Shown one piece after another: positions 15,929 through 23,587 of a stretch of DNA of 64,000 nucleotides. How positions within the stretch are numbered: the first letter of the stretch is position 1; each line of letters begins with the position of its first letter. The notes under the pieces are model-generated. The model saw only the letters and a list, made by a program, of their open reading frames with translations, did not search any database and was not told the origin of the DNA. The stretch is from Erysipelotrichaceae bacterium. Its GTDB lineage: Bacteria > Bacillota_I > Bacilli_A > Erysipelotrichales > Erysipelotrichaceae. The DNA lies in NCBI GenBank assembly GCA_017431825.1, contig JAFRKI010000016.1, forward strand, positions 103,445 to 167,444, read 5' to 3'. A program made the translations under genes and the position numbers.

Positions 15929-16448
15929 ATTCTTCGTCCTTATCCTTGGCTAAGGCGCCTTTGATCACGTCAAGGCCCTTGTCGGCTGCATTCAGGATGG
16001 CCAGCTTGGCCTCTCCGATCAGCACCTGTGTCTTAGGACTGGTATAGATATCCACAAGCCCGTCCTTCAGATTGACCATGAATTCAGCTGCGCTCTTGAC
16101 GCTGTCGTTCTCCAGGAACTTCTCCATGGTCGACTTCTTTGAGAAGTCATGCTCGTCATCGTCCGGAATTATCTCTTCGATCCTGTCGAAGGCATACTTT
16201 CTGGCGCTTTCGCACTTGGCTTCGACTCTGTCCAGGAACTCATTAAGGCTTTCCTCATTGTCTATCTTGTCAATGGCGGCCTTAAGCTTAAAGGCTGCTT
16301 CATTTATTACGTCGATAGTCTTATCTGATACGGTCTTTATCTTGGCAGTCGTCTCTTCGTCAAGTCCTTCAAGCTTGGAATCGGCCTTTTCCTTGATCGC
16401 ACTTGTGATATCCTGCATTTTCTTGATGGTTTCATCAAAACGGCTCAT
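15927..16448 (-). CDS. Hypothetical charged helical protein
   Basis: 173 residues, no signal peptide or membrane helix. The sequence is almost wholly predicted helix, with heptad-like Leu/Ile/Ala spacing in the N-terminal half (IKKMQDITSAIKEKADSKLEGL), an acidic PDDDEHD break, and an amphipathic C-terminal part. It has a good ribosome binding site (AAGGAGGT). Its start lies 64 nt from the divergently transcribed XpaC operon, so both may share regulatory sequence. Function unknown; a coiled-coil or membrane-surface role is possible. Confidence 0.7.
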   Translation of the reverse strand: MSRFDETIKKMQDITSAIKEKADSKLEGLDEETTAKIKTVSDKTIDVINEAAFKLKAAIDKIDNEESLNEFLDRVEAKCESARKYAFDRIEEIIPDDDEHDFSKKSTMEKFLENDSVKSAAEFMVNLKDGLVDIYTSPKTQVLIGEAKLAILNAADKGLDVIKGALAKDKDEE

Positions 16449-16498
16449 GACAAATACCTCCTTTATCCTTTATCATTATAACTCAATTAATTTTATTG

Positions 16499-16515
16499 TA
16501 TAATTATTACGTATG
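16499..16515 (+). promoter_or_regulatory. Candidate near-leaderless start: TATAAT-N8-ATG
   Basis: TATAAT (16499-16504) lies eight bases before the ATG of the XpaC-like gene at 16513, and no Shine-Dalgarno is visible between them. The leader would be two nucleotides or absent. Confidence 0.5.
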
Positions 16516-17490
16516 AGAAGAAGACCGTATGGCGGCGGTTTTATCTTCTTCTGGTTTTTTCTGTTAGCGATGTCTTCAGAACTGATGTGGGATATGGGCG
16601 TACTGCTGTTTCCTCTGATATTCTTCGGAGCGATGGGATATGCGATCTATTCCATCATCAAGAAGGCTAACGCAGCCGTAAACAATCCTGTAAGAGTCGA
16701 ACCGTCAACCAGAAGAACGATAAACGCCAACAAAGTAAACAACACCCGAACCGTTAATTCCCGCGTTACCAAGATATCCAACGCGGATTTAAACAAGATA
16801 GACAAGAAGCTCACTTCTTATTTTAAGAATAACCTGACCCTGCCGGTCATCGAAGGCATATCCCTTACGACTCAGTCCGGCAAGTTCACGACCGTCGACC
16901 AGCTCTATCTGACCTACAAGGATGAGAAGGTCCTGAAACTGGAAGAGTTCAAGGTCAAGTACTATCCGGTCTATGAGAAGATCATGCAGCTGCTGCTGGT
17001 ATTCTCCCAGAAGGGCGAGAACGTCATGCAGGCCGAAGTCGAGACCAAGGTCAAGAACAAGAAGAACATCCTCAGCGATGCCGATAAGTACATCGACAGG
17101 ATCGATGCCCTCAACAAGGCCATCCCGCAGGAAGAGATCACCAACGGTCTTTACCAGACCTGTGATCTTCTCAAGCAGATCGACCTGCTGAAGGAGACCA
17201 AGAATGATGAGAACAAGGTCCAGAAACTTTACGATTACTATCTGCCGATACTGATCGATGTTCTGGAAAGATACAAGAAACTGCAGGATGCCCCGACACA
17301 CGGCGAAGACTTCAAGAAGTGTGAAGCCCAGCTGATCAAGACCATCATCCTGATCAACGAAGCTCTCAAGACCATCGGCAACAGCATGCAGGAAGACGAC
17401 TACATGAACATCAATGCCGATATCAGCACTCTGCAGAGCCTGTTACAGAAAGACGGATACGGAGAAGATCCTTTTGGAGAGAAGAAATAA
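16513..17490 (+). CDS. XpaC-like (5-bromo-4-chloroindolyl phosphate hydrolysis family) membrane protein
   Basis: 325 residues. N-terminal membrane segments (GGFIFFWFFLLAMSS and MGVLLFPLIFFGAMGYAIYSIIKKA) are followed by a basic linker and a helical cytoplasmic domain with YFKNNLTLPVIEGISL and VKYYPVYEKIMQLL, resembling XpaC family proteins. In B. subtilis xpaC neighbours yaaN (TelA-like); here the partners are an unknown protein and a dual AAA protein, each overlapping the previous gene by one nucleotide. The family name comes from an old screen and the true role is unclear; a membrane platform for the AAA protein is plausible. Confidence 0.78.
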   Translation: MRRRPYGGGFIFFWFFLLAMSSELMWDMGVLLFPLIFFGAMGYAIYSIIKKANAAVNNPVRVEPSTRRTINANKVNNTRTVNSRVTKISNADLNKIDKKLTSYFKNNLTLPVIEGISLTTQSGKFTTVDQLYLTYKDEKVLKLEEFKVKYYPVYEKIMQLLLVFSQKGENVMQAEVETKVKNKKNILSDADKYIDRIDALNKAIPQEEITNGLYQTCDLLKQIDLLKETKNDENKVQKLYDYYLPILIDVLERYKKLQDAPTHGEDFKKCEAQLIKTIILINEALKTIGNSMQEDDYMNINADISTLQSLLQKDGYGEDPFGEKK

Positions 17491-18077
17491 TGGCTGAACA
17501 AGATATTTATAAACTCGTAGAAGAGCTTAACAAGAACAAGAGCATTTCCGACAACACCAAGATCGACAGCATCTATGGTCTTTTGGATCAGGTCAAGAAG
17601 GAAAGCGAAGACAAGACAAAGAAGCCGAACCTGACTTTCGGCGAAGAAGTAAAGCCGGTCGAAGAAGCGACGGCAGCCAAGCCTAAGGAAACAAGGCTCA
17701 GCGATTTCAAGGATCAGGTAAAACCGATAAGGAAGCCTTCTTTTCCGACAGCCATCAGGCCGTTCGAGAAGAGATCCGACTGTTTCCTGAATATCCTGCA
17801 GGCCATCGAATACGGTGAAAACAACCGTGATTATGAGGACGGCCATAAGACGGCACTGGAAAAGTACTACGGCATCGCCCAGAGCAATCCTAAGGACTTC
17901 TATGTTGTCGAAGGAAGAGTCAATGATGAAGTGGCCAAGTTCAGAGTCGGCAACAGCCCTGACAACTTCACCAGAGGCTACCGTGATGGACTGGAATATA
18001 TCGTCAAGGCCCTGGACAAGTCCAAGGAACTGATGGCTAAGAAAATAAATGAGGAACTGTTAAAAGAGCTAGGATAA
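17490..18077 (+). CDS. Hypothetical protein of the XpaC/AAA operon
   Basis: 195 residues. The N-terminal 100 residues look disordered and charged (KKPNLTFGEEVKPVEEA); the C-terminal part (about 85-195) is a compact domain with RSDCFLNILQAIEYGENNRDYEDGHKTALEKYYG and FTRGYRDGLEYIVKAL. The start codon overlaps the upstream stop by one base (TAATG) and its own stop overlaps the AAA gene in the same way, so the three proteins are made from one message and probably work together. I do not recognise the family; an adaptor between the membrane protein and the AAA ATPase is my inference. Confidence 0.75.
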   Translation: MAEQDIYKLVEELNKNKSISDNTKIDSIYGLLDQVKKESEDKTKKPNLTFGEEVKPVEEATAAKPKETRLSDFKDQVKPIRKPSFPTAIRPFEKRSDCFLNILQAIEYGENNRDYEDGHKTALEKYYGIAQSNPKDFYVVEGRVNDEVAKFRVGNSPDNFTRGYRDGLEYIVKALDKSKELMAKKINEELLKELG

Positions 18078-20059
18078 TGAAAAAGGAAGAAAGAGAAAAA
18101 CTGGTCGAAGAGGTTCTTAATAAAAAGCGTGACTATAACACCGTCTACAACGAGTCCATGAGAGTCATCGATGCGACGGAAAAAGAACTGAATCGCATGA
18201 TGGAAGAAAACAAGAAGGGCATCGATAACCTTTTAAAGAGAACCGATCTCGATGAAGGCTATCTTGCCTCTTTAAAACAGAAGATGGAAAGCGATCTTGA
18301 CGTCAAGCTGGAAGTACCGGAAACGGTAGTCGTCGGCAAGGCATCGAAAGAGGTCTTTGACGAGATCGAAAAGGAACTGAAGGATATCATCATCGGACAG
18401 GATGAAGCCTGTGAAAAGATGGCCATGGCCTTCAGAAGACCGTATGTGACCGGATCCGATCCTAAGAAGATCAGGAATTCCATCGTCGTCTACGGATCCA
18501 ACGGTACCGGCAGACATCAGCTGGTCAGCAGCATGGCTTCCCTTTTAAAGAAACACGGACTGACAGTATCCAATGAAGTATATGTCCTGGATATGAAGAG
18601 ATATCAGTCTTCCACCCAGGAGATCCTTTTCCTGCAGGACCTGTATGTGGCCCTGGTAGGCAAGAATCCGGTCATTCTGATCGAGAACTTCAAGGAAGCT
18701 TCACCGATCTTCAACAGAATGCTGACGGAACTGGTGCTGGAAGGAAGATGTCTTCTTAACCAGAGATATACCTTTGCGAACAACCAGCTGCAGGAAGCTA
18801 CCGCCAAATTAAGCAAGGATGTCATCGACCACCTGGACGGCAATGACAAGACCCTGGTCTTCATTACCGAAGACAAGCCATCCAAACTGATGGACGTCTT
18901 CGGCAAGTCCTTCGTCGATCACATCGAAGACAAGATCACTACCGAGAAGTTCACGGAAGAAGCTCTCGATAAGATAATCGATCAGATCCTCAAGGATCTG
19001 GAGACCAAGTCCGAGACCCAGTTCGAACTGGATCTGGTGATCGATGATTCACTTAAGACCTATCTTAAAGAGAACTACGAACCTAATGACGGTATCGATT
19101 CCCTGACACCAATCACTAATAAGATCTACAACTGCCTGGTAAACATTACCCTGCAGAATTCCGATATCAATTCCATCAGGCTTACCTATGATGAGACCAT
19201 CAAAGCCAGCTTTGATGAAAAGACCGTCGACCTCGATATCGCCAATGACGAGTCGGCCGAAAGAAAAGAGATCCAGGCTGAGCTGGATGAGATCGTCGGC
19301 TTACAGTCCGTCAAGGATTATCTGCTTTCCCTTGAGAACAACATGAAGATCATGCAGATAAGGAAGCAGAAAGGTCTGAAGGTATCCGAAGTATCCAAGC
19401 ATATGATCTTTACCGGCAACCCCGGCACCGGCAAGACGACCATTGCCCGTATCGTATCGAGACTTATGAAAGCCGCCGGCATCCTTAAGCAGGGCCAGCT
19501 GGTCGAAGTTACCAGAGCCGATCTGGTAGGCAAGTACGTCGGTCATACCGCACCGCTTACCATGAACGTCATCAACTCTGCTTTAGGCGGTGTACTCTTT
19601 ATCGATGAAGCCTATTCCTTATACAGAGGCAAGGATGATTCCTTTGGTCTCGAGGCCATCGATACCATCGTTAAAGGCATGGAAGACCACCGTGACGATC
19701 TGATCGTCATACTGGCCGGTTACACCAAGGAAATGGCTGAGTTCCTGACTGCCAACTCCGGTCTTAAGTCAAGGTTCGCCAATATCATCCAGTTCGATGA
19801 TTATACCGGTGAAGAGATGATGCTGATAGCCAAGTCCATCGCCAAGTCCAAGGGCTATTTCCTGAATGAGAACTGCGACAAGCCTTTACAGGAATACTTC
19901 ACTATCATCCAGGCCAAAGGCGATCCTAACTCCGGTAACGGACGTCTCGCCCGAAACAAGGTCGAGGAGGCCATTCTGAAACAGTCCAAGCGATTGCTCG
20001 ATAACCCTGATGATGAGATCAGTGAGCTCAAGATCGAAGATTTCAACTTAAGCGACTAA
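18077..20059 (+). CDS. Dual AAA protein: degenerate ClpB-like module plus CbbX/SpoVK-like AAA+ module
   Basis: 660 residues. After a coiled-coil-like N-terminus (1-90), the first AAA module (about 110-330) follows the pattern of the second Clp/HSP100 ATPase domain: IIIGQDEACEKMAMAFRR, then GSNGTGRHQ where GxxGxGKT would be, and VILIENFKEASPIFN for the Walker B. Loss of the Walker A Lys makes it likely inactive. The second module (about 405-640) is intact and CbxX/CfxQ-like: IVGLQSVKDYL, GNPGTGKTT (about 446), VLFIDEAYSLYRG (about 507) and SRF sensor region. Such ATPases remodel protein complexes. It is the last gene of the XpaC operon. Confidence 0.85.
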   Translation: MKKEEREKLVEEVLNKKRDYNTVYNESMRVIDATEKELNRMMEENKKGIDNLLKRTDLDEGYLASLKQKMESDLDVKLEVPETVVVGKASKEVFDEIEKELKDIIIGQDEACEKMAMAFRRPYVTGSDPKKIRNSIVVYGSNGTGRHQLVSSMASLLKKHGLTVSNEVYVLDMKRYQSSTQEILFLQDLYVALVGKNPVILIENFKEASPIFNRMLTELVLEGRCLLNQRYTFANNQLQEATAKLSKDVIDHLDGNDKTLVFITEDKPSKLMDVFGKSFVDHIEDKITTEKFTEEALDKIIDQILKDLETKSETQFELDLVIDDSLKTYLKENYEPNDGIDSLTPITNKIYNCLVNITLQNSDINSIRLTYDETIKASFDEKTVDLDIANDESAERKEIQAELDEIVGLQSVKDYLLSLENNMKIMQIRKQKGLKVSEVSKHMIFTGNPGTGKTTIARIVSRLMKAAGILKQGQLVEVTRADLVGKYVGHTAPLTMNVINSALGGVLFIDEAYSLYRGKDDSFGLEAIDTIVKGMEDHRDDLIVILAGYTKEMAEFLTANSGLKSRFANIIQFDDYTGEEMMLIAKSIAKSKGYFLNENCDKPLQEYFTIIQAKGDPNSGNGRLARNKVEEAILKQSKRLLDNPDDEISELKIEDFNLSD

Positions 20060-20079
20060 GGTGCCAAGGCACCTTTTTT
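20058..20079 (+). terminator. Intrinsic terminator of the XpaC-AAA operon
   Basis: Stem AAGGTGCC / GGCACCTT around AA with a T run; it begins inside the stop codon. Confidence 0.85.
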
Positions 20080-20096
20080 AAACTTTAAGAATACAT

Positions 20097-20111
20097 TAAA
20101 ATAGAGATATG
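20097..20111 (+). promoter_or_regulatory. Candidate leaderless start: TAAAAT-N6-ATG of mnmE
   Basis: TAAAAT (20097-20102), six bases, then the ATG at 20109. No Shine-Dalgarno precedes the ATG and a terminator lies just upstream, so a new promoter is needed here. Confidence 0.5.
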
Positions 20112-21419
20112 TTAAGTGACACGATAGTCGCCATAAGCACCGCTTTGAAGGAAGGCGCCATCTCCATCGTCAGGATGTCAGGAGATGACAGTTTTGAAAT
20201 ACTCAAAAGCGTTTCCGACATCAAAGAGATAGAACCAAACACCATAAAATTTACGCACATCTATGACGGTGAAGAGATGATCGATGAAGTACTGGTATCT
20301 TTCTTTAAAGGACCTAAATCCTATACCAGGGAAGACATGGTGGAGATCAACTGCCATGGCGGTATCTATGTGACCAGGCTCATCCTGAATCTGCTTTTAG
20401 CCAAGGGCTGCCGTCTGGCCGAAGCAGGCGAGTTCACCAAAAGGGCTTATCTAAACGGCAGGATAGATCTGAGCGAAGCCGAATCGGCCAACGACCTGAT
20501 CAGAGCCACGAGCAGGATACAGGCCAAAAGCGCCATCAAAGGCATCGACGGGTCCATTGAAAAACTGCTGACGCCGATCATGGATGAGATGAAAGACGTC
20601 ATCTCGATGATCGAAGTCAACATCGACTATCCCGAATATGAAGACGTCAAAGAAATGACCAACGTCAATGTGAGACCGTATGTCGAGAAGTGGATCATGG
20701 ACATGGGTGAAATGGTAGACAAGGCCGAAAGGTTCAGAGTGATAAAGGACGGCATAAAGACCGTCATCATCGGCAAGCCCAACGTCGGCAAGTCCTCCCT
20801 GCTGAATGCCCTGATCGAGAAAGACAAGGCCATCGTGACGGAGATCGCCGGTACGACCAGGGACCTCGTCGAAGGCAGGGTGAACCTTAAGAATATTACG
20901 CTCAACCTCATCGATACCGCCGGCATCAGGGAGAGCGAAGACCGGATCGAAAAGATCGGCATCGAGAAATCCAGACAGGCTCTGGAAGAAGCCGAACTGG
21001 TGATCCTCGTGATCGATGCTTCCAACGAAGACGAGGAAGACGCAGAACTCTTAAGAATGACCGAAGGCCGTAACCGTATCGTCGTCTACAACAAGTCCGA
21101 TCTTGTGAAGAGGGGTGACATAAACGTCAGCGCCCTGAATAATGATGTCTCTATGCTCGTGGAGCACATCGAAGATATGTATAAGGATGACGTTTCCTTA
21201 GTCGATGAGGATATCCTCAATAATGAAAGACAGATATCGCTGATGAAACAGGCCCGAAACGAACTGGAAGAGATGCTGAAACACTTTGACGATACTTCAC
21301 TGGATGTGATCATGCTGAACCTGGAGGAAAGCTATCATTATCTCTGTGAGATACTGGGAAAGGAGTATCAGGAGGATCTGATCGATCACATGTTCAGAAA
21401 CTTCTGTCTGGGAAAATGA
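20109..21419 (+). CDS. mnmE: tRNA modification GTPase MnmE
   Basis: 436 residues. N-terminal formyl-THF-binding domain (TIVAISTALKEGAISIVRMSG), helical domain, inserted GTPase domain with G1 GKPNVGKSS, G2/G3 EIAGTTRD and DTAGIRE, G4 NKSD, and the C-terminal FCLGK whose Cys is conserved in MnmE. With MnmG it modifies the wobble uridine (cmnm5U) of certain tRNAs. Slightly shorter than the usual 450-460 residues. The downstream tatD start overlaps its stop by 4 nt. mnmG is not in the window. Confidence 0.96.
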   Translation: MLSDTIVAISTALKEGAISIVRMSGDDSFEILKSVSDIKEIEPNTIKFTHIYDGEEMIDEVLVSFFKGPKSYTREDMVEINCHGGIYVTRLILNLLLAKGCRLAEAGEFTKRAYLNGRIDLSEAESANDLIRATSRIQAKSAIKGIDGSIEKLLTPIMDEMKDVISMIEVNIDYPEYEDVKEMTNVNVRPYVEKWIMDMGEMVDKAERFRVIKDGIKTVIIGKPNVGKSSLLNALIEKDKAIVTEIAGTTRDLVEGRVNLKNITLNLIDTAGIRESEDRIEKIGIEKSRQALEEAELVILVIDASNEDEEDAELLRMTEGRNRIVVYNKSDLVKRGDINVSALNNDVSMLVEHIEDMYKDDVSLVDEDILNNERQISLMKQARNELEEMLKHFDDTSLDVIMLNLEESYHYLCEILGKEYQEDLIDHMFRNFCLGK

Positions 21420-22171
21420 TGAACTATCTGGACAGTCATTGCCACATAAATGATGAAGCTTACGATGAAGACCTTGATGAAGTTCTAAACAGGATGCTGG
21501 AAAACAGAGTGACCAGGGCCATGATCGTCTGTGTGAGTTTTGAAGACTACAGAAAGACGCTGGAAATAAAAAAGGAAGGCATCAGATTCAAAAAAGCCAT
21601 CGGTGTCTATCCGGAGTGTACCGGTATCAGCGAAGATGATTTTAATGAATATGTCAGGCTAATGAAGGAATGTGATGCCGTAGGCGAGATAGGTCTTGAT
21701 TATCACTGGTATCCCGAAACGAAGGAGAAGCAGAAGGAGCTTTTCATAAGACAGATCCGGATCGCCAAGGAACTCGGTAAACCTGTCATCGTCCATTCAA
21801 GAGATGCTCTGCAGGATACCTATGACATCCTTAAGGAACACAGGTATGAAGGCGTACTGCACTGTTACAGCGGATCGGCGGAAATGGCGAAGGAATTCGT
21901 GAAGCTTGGCTACTACATATCCATTGCCGGACCGGTAACCTGGAAGAATGCTAAAGAACCGCTGGAAGTCGTGAAGAGCGTTCCTTTGGAAAGGCTCCTG
22001 ATCGAGACCGACTGCCCTTATCTTACTCCGGCACCAAATAGGGGCAAACGGAACGAGCCTTCCTATGTGGTCCATACCGCAAAAAGGATCATGGAGGAAC
22101 TCGGTATCGATGAGGAGACTTTCTTAAGACAGATAAATGCCAATTATGATAATTTGTTCGGGTCTAACTGA
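21416..22171 (+). CDS. tatD: TatD-family metal-dependent DNase
   Basis: 251 residues (ATG at 21416; the next codon is also ATG). Metal-binding residues of the TatD amidohydrolase fold are visible: DSHCHIN at the N-terminus, GEIGLDYHW, VHSRDA, HCYSG and ETDCPYLTP. TatD enzymes are Mg-dependent 3'-5' exonucleases acting on DNA or RNA ends. The pairing with an upstream tRNA-modification gene and with pth/mfd downstream is a common Bacillota arrangement. The start overlaps the mnmE stop. Confidence 0.93.
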   Translation: MMNYLDSHCHINDEAYDEDLDEVLNRMLENRVTRAMIVCVSFEDYRKTLEIKKEGIRFKKAIGVYPECTGISEDDFNEYVRLMKECDAVGEIGLDYHWYPETKEKQKELFIRQIRIAKELGKPVIVHSRDALQDTYDILKEHRYEGVLHCYSGSAEMAKEFVKLGYYISIAGPVTWKNAKEPLEVVKSVPLERLLIETDCPYLTPAPNRGKRNEPSYVVHTAKRIMEELGIDEETFLRQINANYDNLFGSN

Positions 22172-22198
22172 TATAATTAAAAAACAAGGAGAAAAAAT

Positions 22199-23020
22199 AT
22201 GAATAATCCGTTACTGCTGATCCTTATGGTACTTATGCTGGTGATGATGTTCAACAACATCCGCAAGGTACGCAACATGAAGAAAGACGAGAAATACATA
22301 CTTGCCTATACCGGTGTTCTTAAAAAGGAAGAGAACGCCGTTGCCAATCTGAATAAGTATATTGAAGAAGAGACCAATCCCGAACTTAAGAACAAGGGAC
22401 TGCTGGTCAAGGTCTATACCGATATCCTTGAAGGCATCAATCCGAGCGCTACCATCGACAGCATCAGCTTTGATGATATCTTCCTGGCTGACGGAAACTA
22501 TGTACCGGAAAAGATCTCGAAGAATTCCGACGCCTTCGTCTGGCTGCTTCTCAATCTTTCAAAAGCCAGAAGCCAGTCGATGATCGACATCATGGATAAG
22601 CTCTATGAAAAGGTAACGGCCTATGAAGACCGGCTTGGCGGACATGTGGAATATCAGGTATTCAAGGCTGCCTGCAACTGCCTGCTGGAAAGGGATGTCA
22701 AAGGCATCGAATTCCTCAACAAGCTGCTGGCCGGCGAATACGGTGACTATCAGTACGACAAGCAGCTGATCGGCGTCTTCAAGAAAGCGGCAGCTGCCTT
22801 GCTGGTATACAGCGGCGAGCCTATCGAAAAGGAAGACGAAGAGATCCTCTATGATTTCGCTTTATCACAGGTCGGTAACCGTTTCCTGAGCGATCTGGAA
22901 CTGATCGACCGTTACTATAAGAAGGAAGAGATCCCTGAAGAAAACGGACAGGTCGAAGAACCTGAGGAAAGACTGCAGACGGCCGTCATCGAAGGAAAGG
23001 AACCCGAAGAAAAGGAATAA
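22199..23020 (+). CDS. Hypothetical membrane-anchored protein
   Basis: 273 residues. A single N-terminal membrane helix (NPLLLILMVLMLVMMF) is followed by a basic stretch and a soluble helical domain resembling TPR-like repeat architecture (EYQVFKAACNCLLERDVKGIEFLNKLLAGEYGDYQYDK), ending in a Glu-rich tail. A TATAAT about 24 nt before the ATG and a GGAGA site indicate an internal promoter. It sits between tatD and pth, where other Bacillota have different small genes. No family recognised. Confidence 0.72.
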   Translation: MNNPLLLILMVLMLVMMFNNIRKVRNMKKDEKYILAYTGVLKKEENAVANLNKYIEEETNPELKNKGLLVKVYTDILEGINPSATIDSISFDDIFLADGNYVPEKISKNSDAFVWLLLNLSKARSQSMIDIMDKLYEKVTAYEDRLGGHVEYQVFKAACNCLLERDVKGIEFLNKLLAGEYGDYQYDKQLIGVFKKAAAALLVYSGEPIEKEDEEILYDFALSQVGNRFLSDLELIDRYYKKEEIPEENGQVEEPEERLQTAVIEGKEPEEKE

Positions 23021-23029
23021 CTCAAGCTT

Positions 23030-23587
23030 ATGAAGATGATCGCAGGCTTAGGAAATCCCGGAAAGAAATATGAAAAAACCAGACACAACACTGGTTTTTT
23101 GGTGCTGGATGAAGTGCTTAAGGAACTGGGGATAAGCCTGGATAAGGAAAGGTTCAATGCCTTATATACGGTCTGTAACCATAAAGGCGAGAAGGTATAC
23201 TTCGTAAAGCCTTTGACCTATATGAACAATTCCGGAGAAGCCATAAAGGCGCTGATGAAATACTACAAGCTCAATACCGAAGATCTCCTTGTGATACATG
23301 ATGATCTCGATCTGCCGGTAGGCAAGATCAGGATCAGAGAAAAAGGATCAAGCGGCGGGCAGAAAGGTATGGCCAGCATCATGGATCTGCTTGGCAGCAG
23401 CGAGATCAAAAGGATCAGAGTCGGCATCGGCAACGACAAGGAGATACCGACCGTCGATTATGTCCTGGGAAAGGTGCCTCTTTCGGAAAGAAAACTCTAT
23501 AAGGAGTCTTTACAGCGAGCCAAAGATGCGGTAATCTGTTCCCTGGACAATGATTTTTCGAAAGTCATGAGTATATATAACCAATGA
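23030..23587 (+). CDS. pth: Peptidyl-tRNA hydrolase
   Basis: 185 residues, the usual Pth length. Key motifs are present: GLGNPGKKYEKTRHNTGF with the catalytic His and substrate-binding Asn, KPLTYMNNSG, HDDLDLPVGKIR with the essential Asp, and GSSGGQKGMASI. It releases peptides from prematurely dropped peptidyl-tRNAs. Its stop overlaps the mfd start by 4 nt (ATGA), the classic pth-mfd order in Bacillota. Confidence 0.96.
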   Translation: MKMIAGLGNPGKKYEKTRHNTGFLVLDEVLKELGISLDKERFNALYTVCNHKGEKVYFVKPLTYMNNSGEAIKALMKYYKLNTEDLLVIHDDLDLPVGKIRIREKGSSGGQKGMASIMDLLGSSEIKRIRVGIGNDKEIPTVDYVLGKVPLSERKLYKESLQRAKDAVICSLDNDFSKVMSIYNQ

